Part shown: one piece after another, positions 41,473 through 48,372 of the stretch
Numbering within the stretch: the first letter of the stretch is position 1
Layout of the letters: each line of letters starts with the position of its first letter
DNA from: Bacillus sp. MM2020_4
GTDB taxonomy: Bacteria > Bacillota > Bacilli > Bacillales > Cytobacillaceae
Length of the DNA: 48,372 nucleotides
NCBI RefSeq assembly: GCF_011250555.1
Contig: NZ_JAANMZ010000035.1
Span: forward strand, 1-48,372
Direction: 5' to 3'
The notes under the pieces: generated by a model
Told to the model about the DNA's origin: nothing
What the model saw: the letters and a program-made list of their open reading frames with translations, nothing else
Databases searched by the model: none
Program-made: the position numbers and the translations under genes

Positions 41473-42935
41473 TGGTGCTTCCTTTTTTGTGACTTTTGAA
41501 TCGCCTCTGTTGTACATTGATACACAACTTTACTAATAAGCCTGCCTAAAGGGGTAATCGTTCCAGCAAACTCTAGCTCCTTCCCAAATTGGGTAGCCGC
41601 AATTAAAATACTATCCGTTGACGTTCCAGTCGCAATCGTTCCTGTGACCTTATCCATTACCTTTAAATCATGCATCGCTTTTACCTTTGCTTCCGTAGCA
41701 GTTATGATGCTTTGAATAAAGGCCTCCTCTGTTAATTCACCATTTACGAAAATCCATGTGTTAATCGTCCCTGGAAGTTGAATGAGGTCATGCCTTTCAC
41801 TTTTTGAGGCATCAATTGCATTTCCAACCCCTGCTGTGACAACAACTAAAACCGAGATGTCGTCCTGTTTGACCCTTTGGTATGCAACATCCTCAAGGAC
41901 CACAGCTGTCATCATCCCAACAGTCGCTGATGGTTCAAAGCCCTTATCCTTTAAAAAGGCCGCCATTTCCCTTCGATGGTCATCACAATTATAGTCCTTC
42001 CTGACGTGGCGATTAACAAATGTCTGATACCAGCCTGTTCCCGCCCCGACCACACCTGAAGACATGGTTCTTAACGGTGCAGGGGATTGCAATTTAATGA
42101 ACTCATTTGAAACCAGTATCATTTCTTCAGTAATATCAAAGTTTTCCATTCTCCGTTCCACTTCCGGCAGTAACACCAATTGCGGCGCTGCCACCTTCGG
42201 ATGGGGTTGTTTTTGAATCTTGGTATGGTAAACCTCTCTAATTCTATCTTCTCTTAAGACTTCATTCGGAATATGATTACTATTGATGGTTCCCTTTTCA
42301 AGCAGCAGCAATCGATCGCAATATAAACCAGCTAGATTTAAATCATGGAAGATCGAGATGACCGTTAACCCCTTCTCCATTGTCCAGTGTGTTAAAAGGT
42401 CAAGAAGTTCCTTCTGATAAGATAAATCCAAATGATTTGTTGGTTCATCTAATAGAAGAATTTCAGGTTCCTGGGCCAATGCTTGCGCAAGGAATACCCG
42501 TTGTTTTTCGCCACCAGATAACTCTTGAATGTTTTTTTGTTGAAATAACGATATTCCAGTTTGGTCCATTACTCGTTGAACAACATCCTCGTCCTCTTTG
42601 GTCCATGTTTGAAACCAGCCTTTTTGATGAGCATATCTACCAAGTGAAACGGTCTCTTTAACCGTGTAGGAAAACGATTGTGAAGAATGCTGCGAAAGCA
42701 CAGCGACCATTTGTGCTAGCTGTTTGATTCCATATTCCTGAAGCCTTTTTCCATTTATGAAAATATCACCTTGTTTAAACGGTAAGATCCCACTAATCAT
42801 TTTTAAAAGGGTCGTTTTTCCGCTTCCATTTGGGCCTAAAATCCCGAACAATTCCCCTCGTTTTACTTGAAATGAAATGTCCTTTAAAACGGATTCATCT
42901 GCATAACCACCCGAAACGTGTTGAACGCTAAGCAT
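41469..42935 (-). CDS. btuD: Corrinoid ABC transporter ATPase fused to adenosylcobinamide amidohydrolase (BtuD-CbiZ)
   Basis: A 488-aa two-domain protein. Residues 1 to about 250 are a BtuD/FhuC-type ATPase: GPNGSGKTT, LSGGEKQRVFLAQAL, ILLLDEPTNHLD. Residues from about 265 on are a CbiZ domain (TMSSGVVGAGTGWYQTFVNRHV, TVGMMTAVVLEDVA, TGTSTDSILIAA), which hydrolyses adenosylcobinamide to adenosylcobyric acid so that foreign corrinoids can be rebuilt. Similar fusions are known in bacilli. The fusion couples import with remodelling, and CbiB and CobD downstream use the product. It starts 3 bp after btuC. Confidence 0.9.
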   Translation of the reverse strand: MLSVQHVSGGYADESVLKDISFQVKRGELFGILGPNGSGKTTLLKMISGILPFKQGDIFINGKRLQEYGIKQLAQMVAVLSQHSSQSFSYTVKETVSLGRYAHQKGWFQTWTKEDEDVVQRVMDQTGISLFQQKNIQELSGGEKQRVFLAQALAQEPEILLLDEPTNHLDLSYQKELLDLLTHWTMEKGLTVISIFHDLNLAGLYCDRLLLLEKGTINSNHIPNEVLREDRIREVYHTKIQKQPHPKVAAPQLVLLPEVERRMENFDITEEMILVSNEFIKLQSPAPLRTMSSGVVGAGTGWYQTFVNRHVRKDYNCDDHRREMAAFLKDKGFEPSATVGMMTAVVLEDVAYQRVKQDDISVLVVVTAGVGNAIDASKSERHDLIQLPGTINTWIFVNGELTEEAFIQSIITATEAKVKAMHDLKVMDKVTGTIATGTSTDSILIAATQFGKELEFAGTITPLGRLISKVVYQCTTEAIQKSQKRKHQ

Positions 42936-42938
42936 ATT

Positions 42939-44000
42939 CTATCCACTTCTTTCCATCCGTTTTCTTTGGAGCAGAATCAGCGCAAAAACTGGTGCACCAA
43001 TTAAAGCAGTAATAACCCCAATCGGTAATTCTGTTGGAGAAATAATGGTTCTGGACACGAGGTCAGCGAGAATTAAGAACCCACTTCCGATTAAAATGGA
43101 TAGTGGAAGAAGGTAGCGATGATCGGGTCCCCATAACATTCTTGAAAGATGGGGTATAACTAATCCAACAAAACCAATCGTCCCTGATACAGCAACTGCT
43201 GCTCCCGTTAATATAGAACCAGCAGAAAGAATGATGAGCTTTCTTTTCTGGACATTAACACCTAAGTGCTGCGCACGCTCTTCCCCAAATGACATCGCAT
43301 TTAATTCTTTTGCATTAAAAAGGAGGATCGCTGAACCCAAAATAAAAAACGGTAAGATGATTTTTATGTATTCCCAGCCCCTCATTGACACACTGCCCAG
43401 GAGCCAGCCAATAATTTGCCGTAACTCATCACCGGTTAAAGCGATCATAAGTGAAATAAATGCACCTAAAAAAGAGCTGAAAATAATTCCTGTTAAAATA
43501 ATCGTCTCGACTCTCATTGATCGTTCAATTTTCCTGGCAAAGGCAAGAACAAGGAATATGGTAAAAAATGAAAATAGAATACTCAATAATGGCAATGTGA
43601 ACATCCCAATAAAAGGGATGGATAAATGAAAGAACAATGTCAGTACAGCCCCAACGGAAGCACCGGATGAGACCCCTAATGTATATGGATCTGCTAATGG
43701 ATTCCGTAACAGGCCTTGAAATGCCGCTCCCGCTATCGCAAGAGCCGCCCCAACAAGACCCGCTAATAGAACCCTAGGCAAGCGAATATTCAGCACAATA
43801 CTTGTTTGCATTGAATCGATGACATCTAGTGATGGTAATCCAAAAAGCTTAGCCATCATAATGTGAATAATCGTTCCCATCGGAACCGAAACAGTTCCGA
43901 TGGAGATTCCTAGAAGTATGGAAATGAACAGGAATAGTCCTGCCAGGGTAAAAGCCATATATGGATTATTTAAATACTTCTGGATAAACAGCCTTCGCAA
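42939..44000 (-). CDS. btuC: Corrinoid ABC transporter permease BtuC (FecCD family)
   Basis: A 353-aa permease with about ten helices: LNIRLPRVLLAGLVGAALAIAG, GLLRNPLADPYTLGVSSGAS and VAVSGTIGFVGLVIPHLSRMLWG are FecCD/BtuC hallmarks. The start is TTG at 44000, with GGAG nine bases upstream, inside btuF, giving an overlap of 35 bp. An ATG fourteen codons on lacks a ribosome site. B12 or precursor import is inferred from the operon and the riboswitch. Confidence 0.9.
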   Translation of the reverse strand: MRRLFIQKYLNNPYMAFTLAGLFLFISILLGISIGTVSVPMGTIIHIMMAKLFGLPSLDVIDSMQTSIVLNIRLPRVLLAGLVGAALAIAGAAFQGLLRNPLADPYTLGVSSGASVGAVLTLFFHLSIPFIGMFTLPLLSILFSFFTIFLVLAFARKIERSMRVETIILTGIIFSSFLGAFISLMIALTGDELRQIIGWLLGSVSMRGWEYIKIILPFFILGSAILLFNAKELNAMSFGEERAQHLGVNVQKRKLIILSAGSILTGAAVAVSGTIGFVGLVIPHLSRMLWGPDHRYLLPLSILIGSGFLILADLVSRTIISPTELPIGVITALIGAPVFALILLQRKRMERSG

Positions 44001-44931
44001 GATCTTCTACTCCTTCAACAATTCGAGGGCCTGAACGTGTCACACGATCAGAATCTACATCGATTACTAGCTTATTTTTTACGGCATTGACATTTTCCCA
44101 GCCTTTTCTGCTTACTACTTGCTGGGCCGGTTTTTCCTTTTCATAGCCGCCATATGTAGTAATGATTACATCCGGATTACGTTTTATGATCTCTTCTTGA
44201 TCAAGCTGGACCCAGCCCTCTTGATCGGCTGCTAGGTTTTCGGCATTGATCATCGTTAGCATTTCATTCATGAACGTATTATTCCCAGTTGTAAAAATTT
44301 CCGGTGCAGGTGAAACTTCAATAAATACCTTTTTCTTTTCTTTGATATCGTTCGCCTGTGCCTTAATTTCAGCCAACTTTTCCTTCATCACTTGAATAAG
44401 CTCGTCCGCTTTCTTCGATTCTCCAGTAGCTTTGCCAATCATACTGATGGAATCGTACACTTGGTCAAAATTTTGAGCATCGTTCACAACAAGAACTGCA
44501 ATGCCGGCATCTTTTAACTGCTGCAGGCTAGCTTTAGAATTATCCGCTGTAGAGGCATGTGCTAATACTAAATTGGGTTGTAATGAAATAATTTTTTCAA
44601 GATTAACTTCCATACCGCCTATTTTCTCTTTTTTCTTAACCTCTTCAGGGTAATTATCAAAATCGGAAACACCAACTACTTCTTTTTCAAGCCCTAACGC
44701 GTAGGCAATTTCCGTATTACTTGGGATCAGTGAAACGATTTTTTCAGGTTTTTTTTCTAAGACTACCTCATTACTTTTAGCATCTTTAATCGTTACCGGA
44801 AAGGCAGCCTCTGTTTTATTTTCAACATTCGCCTTATTATCCTCTTTAACCTGCTCTTGCTTTTCTGCACAGCCTGCTAATACTCCTAATGTTAACAAGG
44901 CAATTAGCAATAGTGAATAAATCCTCTTCAT
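43966..44931 (-). CDS. btuF: Corrinoid-binding lipoprotein BtuF
   Basis: A 321-aa substrate-binding lipoprotein (type III periplasmic fold). Signal peptide ending LGVLAGC with lipidation at Cys21, a charged linker, then IVSLIPSNTEIAYALGL, SDFDNYPEEVKKKEKIGG and DVDSDRVTRSGPRIVEGVEDL, all typical of BtuF. It is the first gene of the operon and follows the cobalamin riboswitch, which settles the ligand class. GGGA precedes the ATG. Confidence 0.92.
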   Translation of the reverse strand: MKRIYSLLLIALLTLGVLAGCAEKQEQVKEDNKANVENKTEAAFPVTIKDAKSNEVVLEKKPEKIVSLIPSNTEIAYALGLEKEVVGVSDFDNYPEEVKKKEKIGGMEVNLEKIISLQPNLVLAHASTADNSKASLQQLKDAGIAVLVVNDAQNFDQVYDSISMIGKATGESKKADELIQVMKEKLAEIKAQANDIKEKKKVFIEVSPAPEIFTTGNNTFMNEMLTMINAENLAADQEGWVQLDQEEIIKRNPDVIITTYGGYEKEKPAQQVVSRKGWENVNAVKNKLVIDVDSDRVTRSGPRIVEGVEDLAKAVYPEVFK

Positions 44932-45014
44932 ATCATTTCCCTGCTTTCTGAATAATTAACTATCTAACAAAAAGATAAAATTGCTCGCCCCACACTAGAC
45001 TCTACCTAAAACAC

Positions 45015-45043
45015 AAAAAACATCCCCTTATTATAAGGGGATG
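45015..45043 (-). terminator. Riboswitch expression-platform terminator
   Basis: On the minus strand CATCCCCTTAT pairs with ATAAGGGGATG (45021-45043) and is followed by six T (45015-45020). It lies between the cobalamin aptamer and btuF, about 85 nt before the start codon. It should form when cobalamin is bound and stop transcription of the whole operon. Confidence 0.85.
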
Positions 45044-45124
45044 CGGGTATGATTAGATTTAATTACTAACACAAAGTAAATATAGTCTAGTCTTCCACAC
45101 CTCCTATCCTCGTAGGTTTTTGGC

Positions 45125-45262
45125 GCAAAGAAAAAGGCAGGTTTCCTGGCTCATGTTCATCGCTCCCTACGTCTTCCCATCCATTTGGACAGTGACATTC
45201 GATAGGTTGCTCCCATTTACAGTGGCGGGACCGCGTTGGTTTTTAACCAACTTCCCTTTTAA
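45125..45262 (-). promoter_or_regulatory. Cobalamin riboswitch aptamer
   Basis: Reading the minus strand: AAAAGGGAAG, a small GGTT..AACC helix, GCCACTG (core), then GTCACTG, GGGAAGACG, GGGAGCGATGAACATGAGCC and the B12 box GCCAGGAAACCTGCC, in consensus order and spacing. It controls btuF and the 12 genes behind it. A second small hairpin (about 45264-45292) lies 5' of the aptamer. The 433-bp gap 44932-45364 holds only this element, its terminator and an AT-rich upstream part in which I see no clear promoter. Confidence 0.93.
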
Positions 45263-45364
45263 GCAAAAAGTCTATCTACTGACTTTTTTGCACCTTTTCC
45301 AAAATATTATTTTTTGTTTAAATCTATTATCATATAAAAAAAATCATTTGTATATATTTTTTTT

Positions 45365-45835
45365 CTATCCCTTATAGGCCTTTACCGGTAAATAAATTTC
45401 ATAATGAAGATCGCCTATAGCGTTAGTCAATTTATTCTCTTCTTTAAAGATTTCCAGACTTAATGCAGAATAGTCCCTTTCATACCCATATTCGGCCATC
45501 CAAACAGACAGTTTCTGGTATGTTTTTTCAATGTCCTCATGACTGCCTTTATGGACAGTGAATACATAGTTTTTCCTAGGGATGGTAAAGCCAACCATGC
45601 CCTCTGGGATCTCATCAATTTTTTCAACTGGCTTTGTGACATAATAGGTAACCTCCGTTTCCCTGCTATGAAACGGTGCAATTAAAAACGGTTCTTTCGT
45701 CTGATAGGAAACCTCTTCCATCCGTTCCATCATTTTTTCAAATAAATTAGGGATTATTCCTAACTCAGAATATGTACCATTCCATGAAATACCAACCACT
45801 TTTATTTCTTCTCTCTCAACCACTTGGATACCCAA
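45365..45835 (-). CDS. GyrI-like/AraC effector-binding domain protein
   Basis: A stand-alone effector-binding domain of 156 aa (GyrI-like, SOUL/BmrR-type fold): MGIQVVEREEIKVVGISWNG at the start, YYVTKPVEKIDEIPEGMVGFTIP in the middle and LHYEIYLPVK at the end. There is no DNA-binding domain. Such proteins bind small hydrophobic or cationic compounds. AAAAGGGGGG six bases before the TTG at 45835 decides the start; ATG codons 27 bp upstream lack a ribosome site. It is upstream of the riboswitch but on the same strand, so it may read toward it. Confidence 0.8.
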   Translation of the reverse strand: MGIQVVEREEIKVVGISWNGTYSELGIIPNLFEKMMERMEEVSYQTKEPFLIAPFHSRETEVTYYVTKPVEKIDEIPEGMVGFTIPRKNYVFTVHKGSHEDIEKTYQKLSVWMAEYGYERDYSALSLEIFKEENKLTNAIGDLHYEIYLPVKAYKG

Positions 45836-45958
45836 GCAAATCCCCCCTTTTTCTATCATCATATTTATATTATTCTAATAATATCCCTCAAATTCCTGCT
45901 AATATTATTCGACGAAATAAGAGAAATTTCTATTTTCAAATAGTTTTACACAATTAAG

Positions 45959-45987
45959 GAAGGTATTCCCAAGAAGCGGATACCTTC
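45959..45987. terminator. Hairpin downstream of the CBO0543-like gene
   Basis: GAAGGTAT (45959-45966) pairs with ATACCTTC (45980-45987), extended by CC/GG over a one-base bulge. It lies 7 nt past the stop of the minus-strand gene. The following minus-strand sequence is only moderately T-rich. Confidence 0.45.
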
Positions 45988-45993
45988 ATTTCG

Positions 45994-46518
45994 TTATTTT
46001 AATATACTTTGTGGTATATCAAAGACATTCCATAAGAAGGTGGCATAGATTGCTGAAAGAATCCATGCTAAAAGAGGCTTCTTATAATGCACAGCTAGTA
46101 CACAAAACATGACAAAACTAAAAAAAGTTGACCATCCCAAATTCCAGCCATTTTTGTGAACCATCGATCCTATTTTCAAATCAATGAATTCATTGATCGT
46201 ATAAATCAATGTCCATACCAGAATATGTATGATCTTTTTCCATGTTGCCTTGGGCATATGTCCTAGGAAGATACTAATCGTAACAGGATATTTTATTAAC
46301 ATGATCAGGATGGCAATGTGAGTGTGTGTTGCCCAGTTTTTTTCGTTTCCCACAGGAACATATTCCCACATACTGTGCTTAAAAAATAAAAATTGATAGA
46401 CGAGATCTCCCACCATTAAGAACAGGAAAGTAGGGTAAAAGGAATGCCAATTTTTCCAATCCCCCCATTTTAGTCCAGAAAAAATAAAAATGGCTCCATA
46501 GATAAGATTCAGACTCAC
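45994..46518 (-). CDS. CBO0543-type small membrane protein
   Basis: A 174-aa protein with five predicted membrane helices and many aromatic residues, with motifs typical of the CBO0543 family of Firmicutes: PTFLFLMVGDLVYQFLF, EFIDLKIGSMVHKNGWNLGWS. The function of this family is not known. The start is a GTG at 46518, with GGAG seven bases upstream. It is monocistronic. Confidence 0.75.
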   Translation of the reverse strand: MSLNLIYGAIFIFSGLKWGDWKNWHSFYPTFLFLMVGDLVYQFLFFKHSMWEYVPVGNEKNWATHTHIAILIMLIKYPVTISIFLGHMPKATWKKIIHILVWTLIYTINEFIDLKIGSMVHKNGWNLGWSTFFSFVMFCVLAVHYKKPLLAWILSAIYATFLWNVFDIPQSILK

Positions 46519-46675
46519 TAGCAGTCTCCTTCACATTCTTCTTACCTTCATTATTTCCATTTAACTGTAAATTATTTACATATACATTTAGAAAAATGGC
46601 CGTTCTTCCAAAAATATGAAGTAATGGCCTGAGGAATTTTTATTTTTCTCCACAAAAAAAACAAACCCCATTACA

Positions 46676-46690
46676 GAGGGCACTGAAAAA
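46676..46690 (+). repeat. Left terminal inverted repeat of the IS
   Basis: GAGGGCACTGAAAAA, the exact inverse of 48358-48372. The next bases make a second, small palindrome (GAAAAACC-TTC-GGTTTTTC, 46685-46703). Confidence 0.9.
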
Positions 46691-46728
46691 CCTTCGGTTT
46701 TTCAAGAATTTCTAAAGCCCAACACAAA

Positions 46729-46773
46729 AAAGACGACTTTAAAATTCATAAATTTGAATTTTAAGTCGTCTTT
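46729..46773 (-). terminator. Terminator of the transposase gene
   Basis: A long hairpin: 46729-46747 pairs with 46756-46773 over 18 bp with one bulged base, followed on the minus strand by TTTTTT. It lies inside the IS, 26 bp past the transposase stop. Confidence 0.8.
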
Positions 46774-46798
46774 CTTTTTCAAAGGGACTATTTTGCCT

Positions 46799-48255
46799 CT
46801 ATTTTTGATCTATTAATTTCAATATTCTTTTTAAATTCACAGTAAATATTGCCATAGCACCTTGTAATTCCATGCCAATTAGACCCGAGGATTTTGTAAC
46901 ATCGTACCCGTGTCTGTGTTTTAATTCGCTATTTTTAGCCTCTATTATATACCGTTCTTTGGACTTTTCTTTAAAATACTCACTTTCTTGACATTTTGCC
47001 TGTTCTGTATGCTCGTTTGATTTTATGCTTACGGAATATGATTTACTTTTAGCCCCTTCCTTATAACATCCTTCTTTAAAAGGACAGTGTTTACATTTTT
47101 CTATATCAAAATAGTACGTATGAACTTGATTTCTACCTTCACCTTTTTTGCCTTGTTTTGCTTTCCTAACTGCCATATGTCCAGCCTTACAGACATACAT
47201 TCCAGCATCTTTGTTAAATTCAAATTCATCTTCTTTTGCACGGAAACCTTGAGTAACAGAAGGGTTTAATTTAGCTACCAATTTTATTTCATTTTTATTG
47301 GCATATTCGATATTTCCTTTTTCAGAATAAGCTGCATCGCCAATTACTGTTTCAACTTCTATTCCGGCTTGGATACTTTTATCAATTAATGTTTCTAATT
47401 GTTTTCCGTCATTCTTTTCCCCTGTAGTAACTGTTGCGGCTGTAATAATTCTTTCTTCGCTCATTGCAATGTGAGTCTTATAACCAAAAAACGATGAATC
47501 AGCAGTTTTATGCCCCACTTTTGCATCCTTATCTTCAGAGCTCTGCAAATGTTCGATATCGTCGGTAACTGTTTCTTTTAGAAGGTTTAACTGTTCCTTT
47601 ACTTTCGGGTACTGGATAAGAGTTTCTTCCTTTTCAATTACGTCAATGAGTTTCTGGCAATATTCGATTTCATCTTCCAAAACATCGGTTGTATTTTTGT
47701 CGGGAAACTTACTTTTCATAGATTCATCTATCTGATAAATAGTTTTTCTTAGTTTTTTAGAACGGTCTGTAAGTATTTCTTTGGTGACATTTGGTTATAT
47801 CGGGCTTTCGTATGTGTGGCATCCACGATAATGGATTTACTTTTGATGATTTCTTTCTCAATAGCAATTTCAACGGTTTTATTGATAAGCATGTCCAACA
47901 GGTTTATATCAATTAAACGAAGTTTTCTAAACTTGGTTAATGAGCTTGGGTTGATTACAGGCTCCTCCGGAGCCATATTAAGAAAATATTTAAAAGACAT
48001 GTCATATTTAGAACGTTCAACAATATCAACATCAGAAAGGTCAAATATAGTCTTTAAAAATAAATATTTAAACATACGAATAGGATCGATAGAATTTCGA
48101 CCATTATCTTGGCAATAATTATCTTTAAGTTCATCGTAAACAAAAGAGAAGTCCACCAAATTATTAAATCTGCGTAACAGATTATCCTCTGGAACAACTA
48201 AATCATAAATACCCATATATGGACTAAAAATCATTGATTGTTGATTTTGTATCAT
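46799..48255 (-). pseudogene. IS1182-family transposase, frameshifted
   Basis: The DDE transposase of the element in two frames: 48255 to 47749 (168 aa with the start at GGGTGGG-spaced ATG 48255) and about 47785 to 46799. The first Asp is in IIVDATHTKARYN, the second in VIGDAAYSEKGN and the Glu in YIIEAKNSELKHRHGYD. Frame 1 ends in SPKKYLQTVLKN; reading with one extra G near 47780 gives SPKEILTDRSKKLRK and continues into MKSKFPDKNTTDVL, the usual family sequence. So a single base was lost in a G/A run (minus strand CCAAAGAAATAC). Slippage at A-AAG could restore a full protein, but a disabling mutation or a sequencing error is more likely. Confidence 0.85.
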
Positions 48256-48294
48256 AATACCCACCCGTTAAAATTGATACTATAATTATACAGC

Positions 48295-48340
48295 AAAAAA
48301 GGTATAATTCCCTCAATGAATGAGGTATTATACCCTTTTT
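48295..48340. repeat. Subterminal hairpin at the IS right end
   Basis: AAAAAAGGTATAAT (48295-48308) pairs with ATTATACC plus the T-run up to 48340, with inner CCTCA/TGAGG pairing. It looks like a terminator on both strands just upstream of the transposase gene, and could shield the gene from transcription entering from outside. Confidence 0.6.
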
Positions 48341-48357
48341 ACATTTTTTAGGTGGAC

Positions 48358-48372
48358 TTTTTCAGTGCCCTC
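48358..48372 (-). repeat. Right terminal inverted repeat of the IS
   Basis: TTTTTCAGTGCCCTC, the inverse of the left repeat, ending exactly at the last base of the window. Confidence 0.9.

Larger units (their letters stand above)
46676..48372 (-). mobile_element. IS1182-family insertion sequence, 1697 bp
   Basis: The element is bounded by the perfect 15-bp inverted repeat GAGGGCACTGAAAAA at both ends and encodes one transposase on the minus strand, now in two frames. Both ends carry subterminal hairpins. Its right end coincides with the last base of the window, so the target duplication cannot be checked. A repeat at a sequence end often means a contig break. Confidence 0.9.

Noticed and set aside
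45120..45377. 85-codon plus-strand frame over the riboswitch
   Set aside because: Antisense to a conserved cobalamin aptamer; no ribosome site; composition reflects the RNA element.
1..48372. CRISPR arrays, tRNA and rRNA genes
   Set aside because: No regularly spaced direct repeats and no tRNA or rRNA signature were seen on either strand by eye.

Overview
The window looks like a chromosomal segment (probably a contig end) of a low-GC, endospore-forming member of the Bacillaceae. The signs are a GerA-type spore germination receptor operon, a MotAB stator pair of Bacillus subtilis type, AGGAGG-type ribosome binding sites with frequent GTG/TTG starts, a sigma-G-like promoter, a PAS sensor kinase of sporulation-kinase type and an IS1182-type insertion sequence.

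Layout. (1) 1-1735: motA-motB on the plus strand, ending in a strong terminator. (2) 1736-21149: about 19 kb of minus-strand catabolic genes. Reading in the direction of transcription: acyl-CoA dehydrogenase, (R)-hydroxyacyl-CoA dehydrogenase-type SDR, two hot-dog hydratase subunits, an ACAD10/11-type acyl-CoA dehydrogenase, a second SDR, thiolase, acyl-CoA synthetase, a complete Liv-type ABC importer, then a metallo-beta-lactamase-fold hydrolase, a second acyl-CoA synthetase, an R2-like ligand-binding oxidase (R2lox), an aldehyde dehydrogenase and an iron-dependent alcohol dehydrogenase. Together they can import a carboxylate or acyl substrate, activate it to a CoA ester and carry it through beta-oxidation. 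The downstream module has the parts to turn an alcohol or aldehyde into an acid and then an acyl-CoA, with R2lox as a candidate oxygen-activating enzyme. The lead promoter carries a near-perfect 22-bp palindrome at the expected start site, so a TetR-type repressor encoded elsewhere is likely. (3) 21208-23882: a 50-residue small protein, a GNAT acetyltransferase and a PAS-PAS histidine kinase. (4) 23859-28979: a germination receptor operon in the order A-C-B-B, with a tandem duplication of the B permease. (5) 29020-32204: two small membrane proteins, an orphan phi-LC3-type holin and a MacB-like ABC exporter. (6) 32393-34517: a class A penicillin-binding protein close to PbpF. (7) 34513-45262: a 13-gene minus-strand cobamide uptake and salvage operon (btuF, btuC, btuD-cbiZ fusion, cbiB, cobD, cobU, short cbiP, cobS, cobC, a degenerate cobU-like gene, pduO-type adenosyltransferase, cblT, cblS) under a cobalamin riboswitch with a downstream terminator. 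(8) 45365-46518: a GyrI-like effector-binding protein and a small membrane protein. (9) 46676-48372: an IS1182-like element with 15-bp terminal inverted repeats and a frameshifted transposase; its right end is exactly the last base of the window.

The most notable points are R2lox inside a fatty-acyl/alcohol oxidation module, a cobyric acid synthase homologue that lacks its glutamine amidotransferase domain while keeping its C-terminal tail, a second degenerate CobU, the operator-like palindrome, the duplicated germination permease, the isolated holin and the small gene at 21269.
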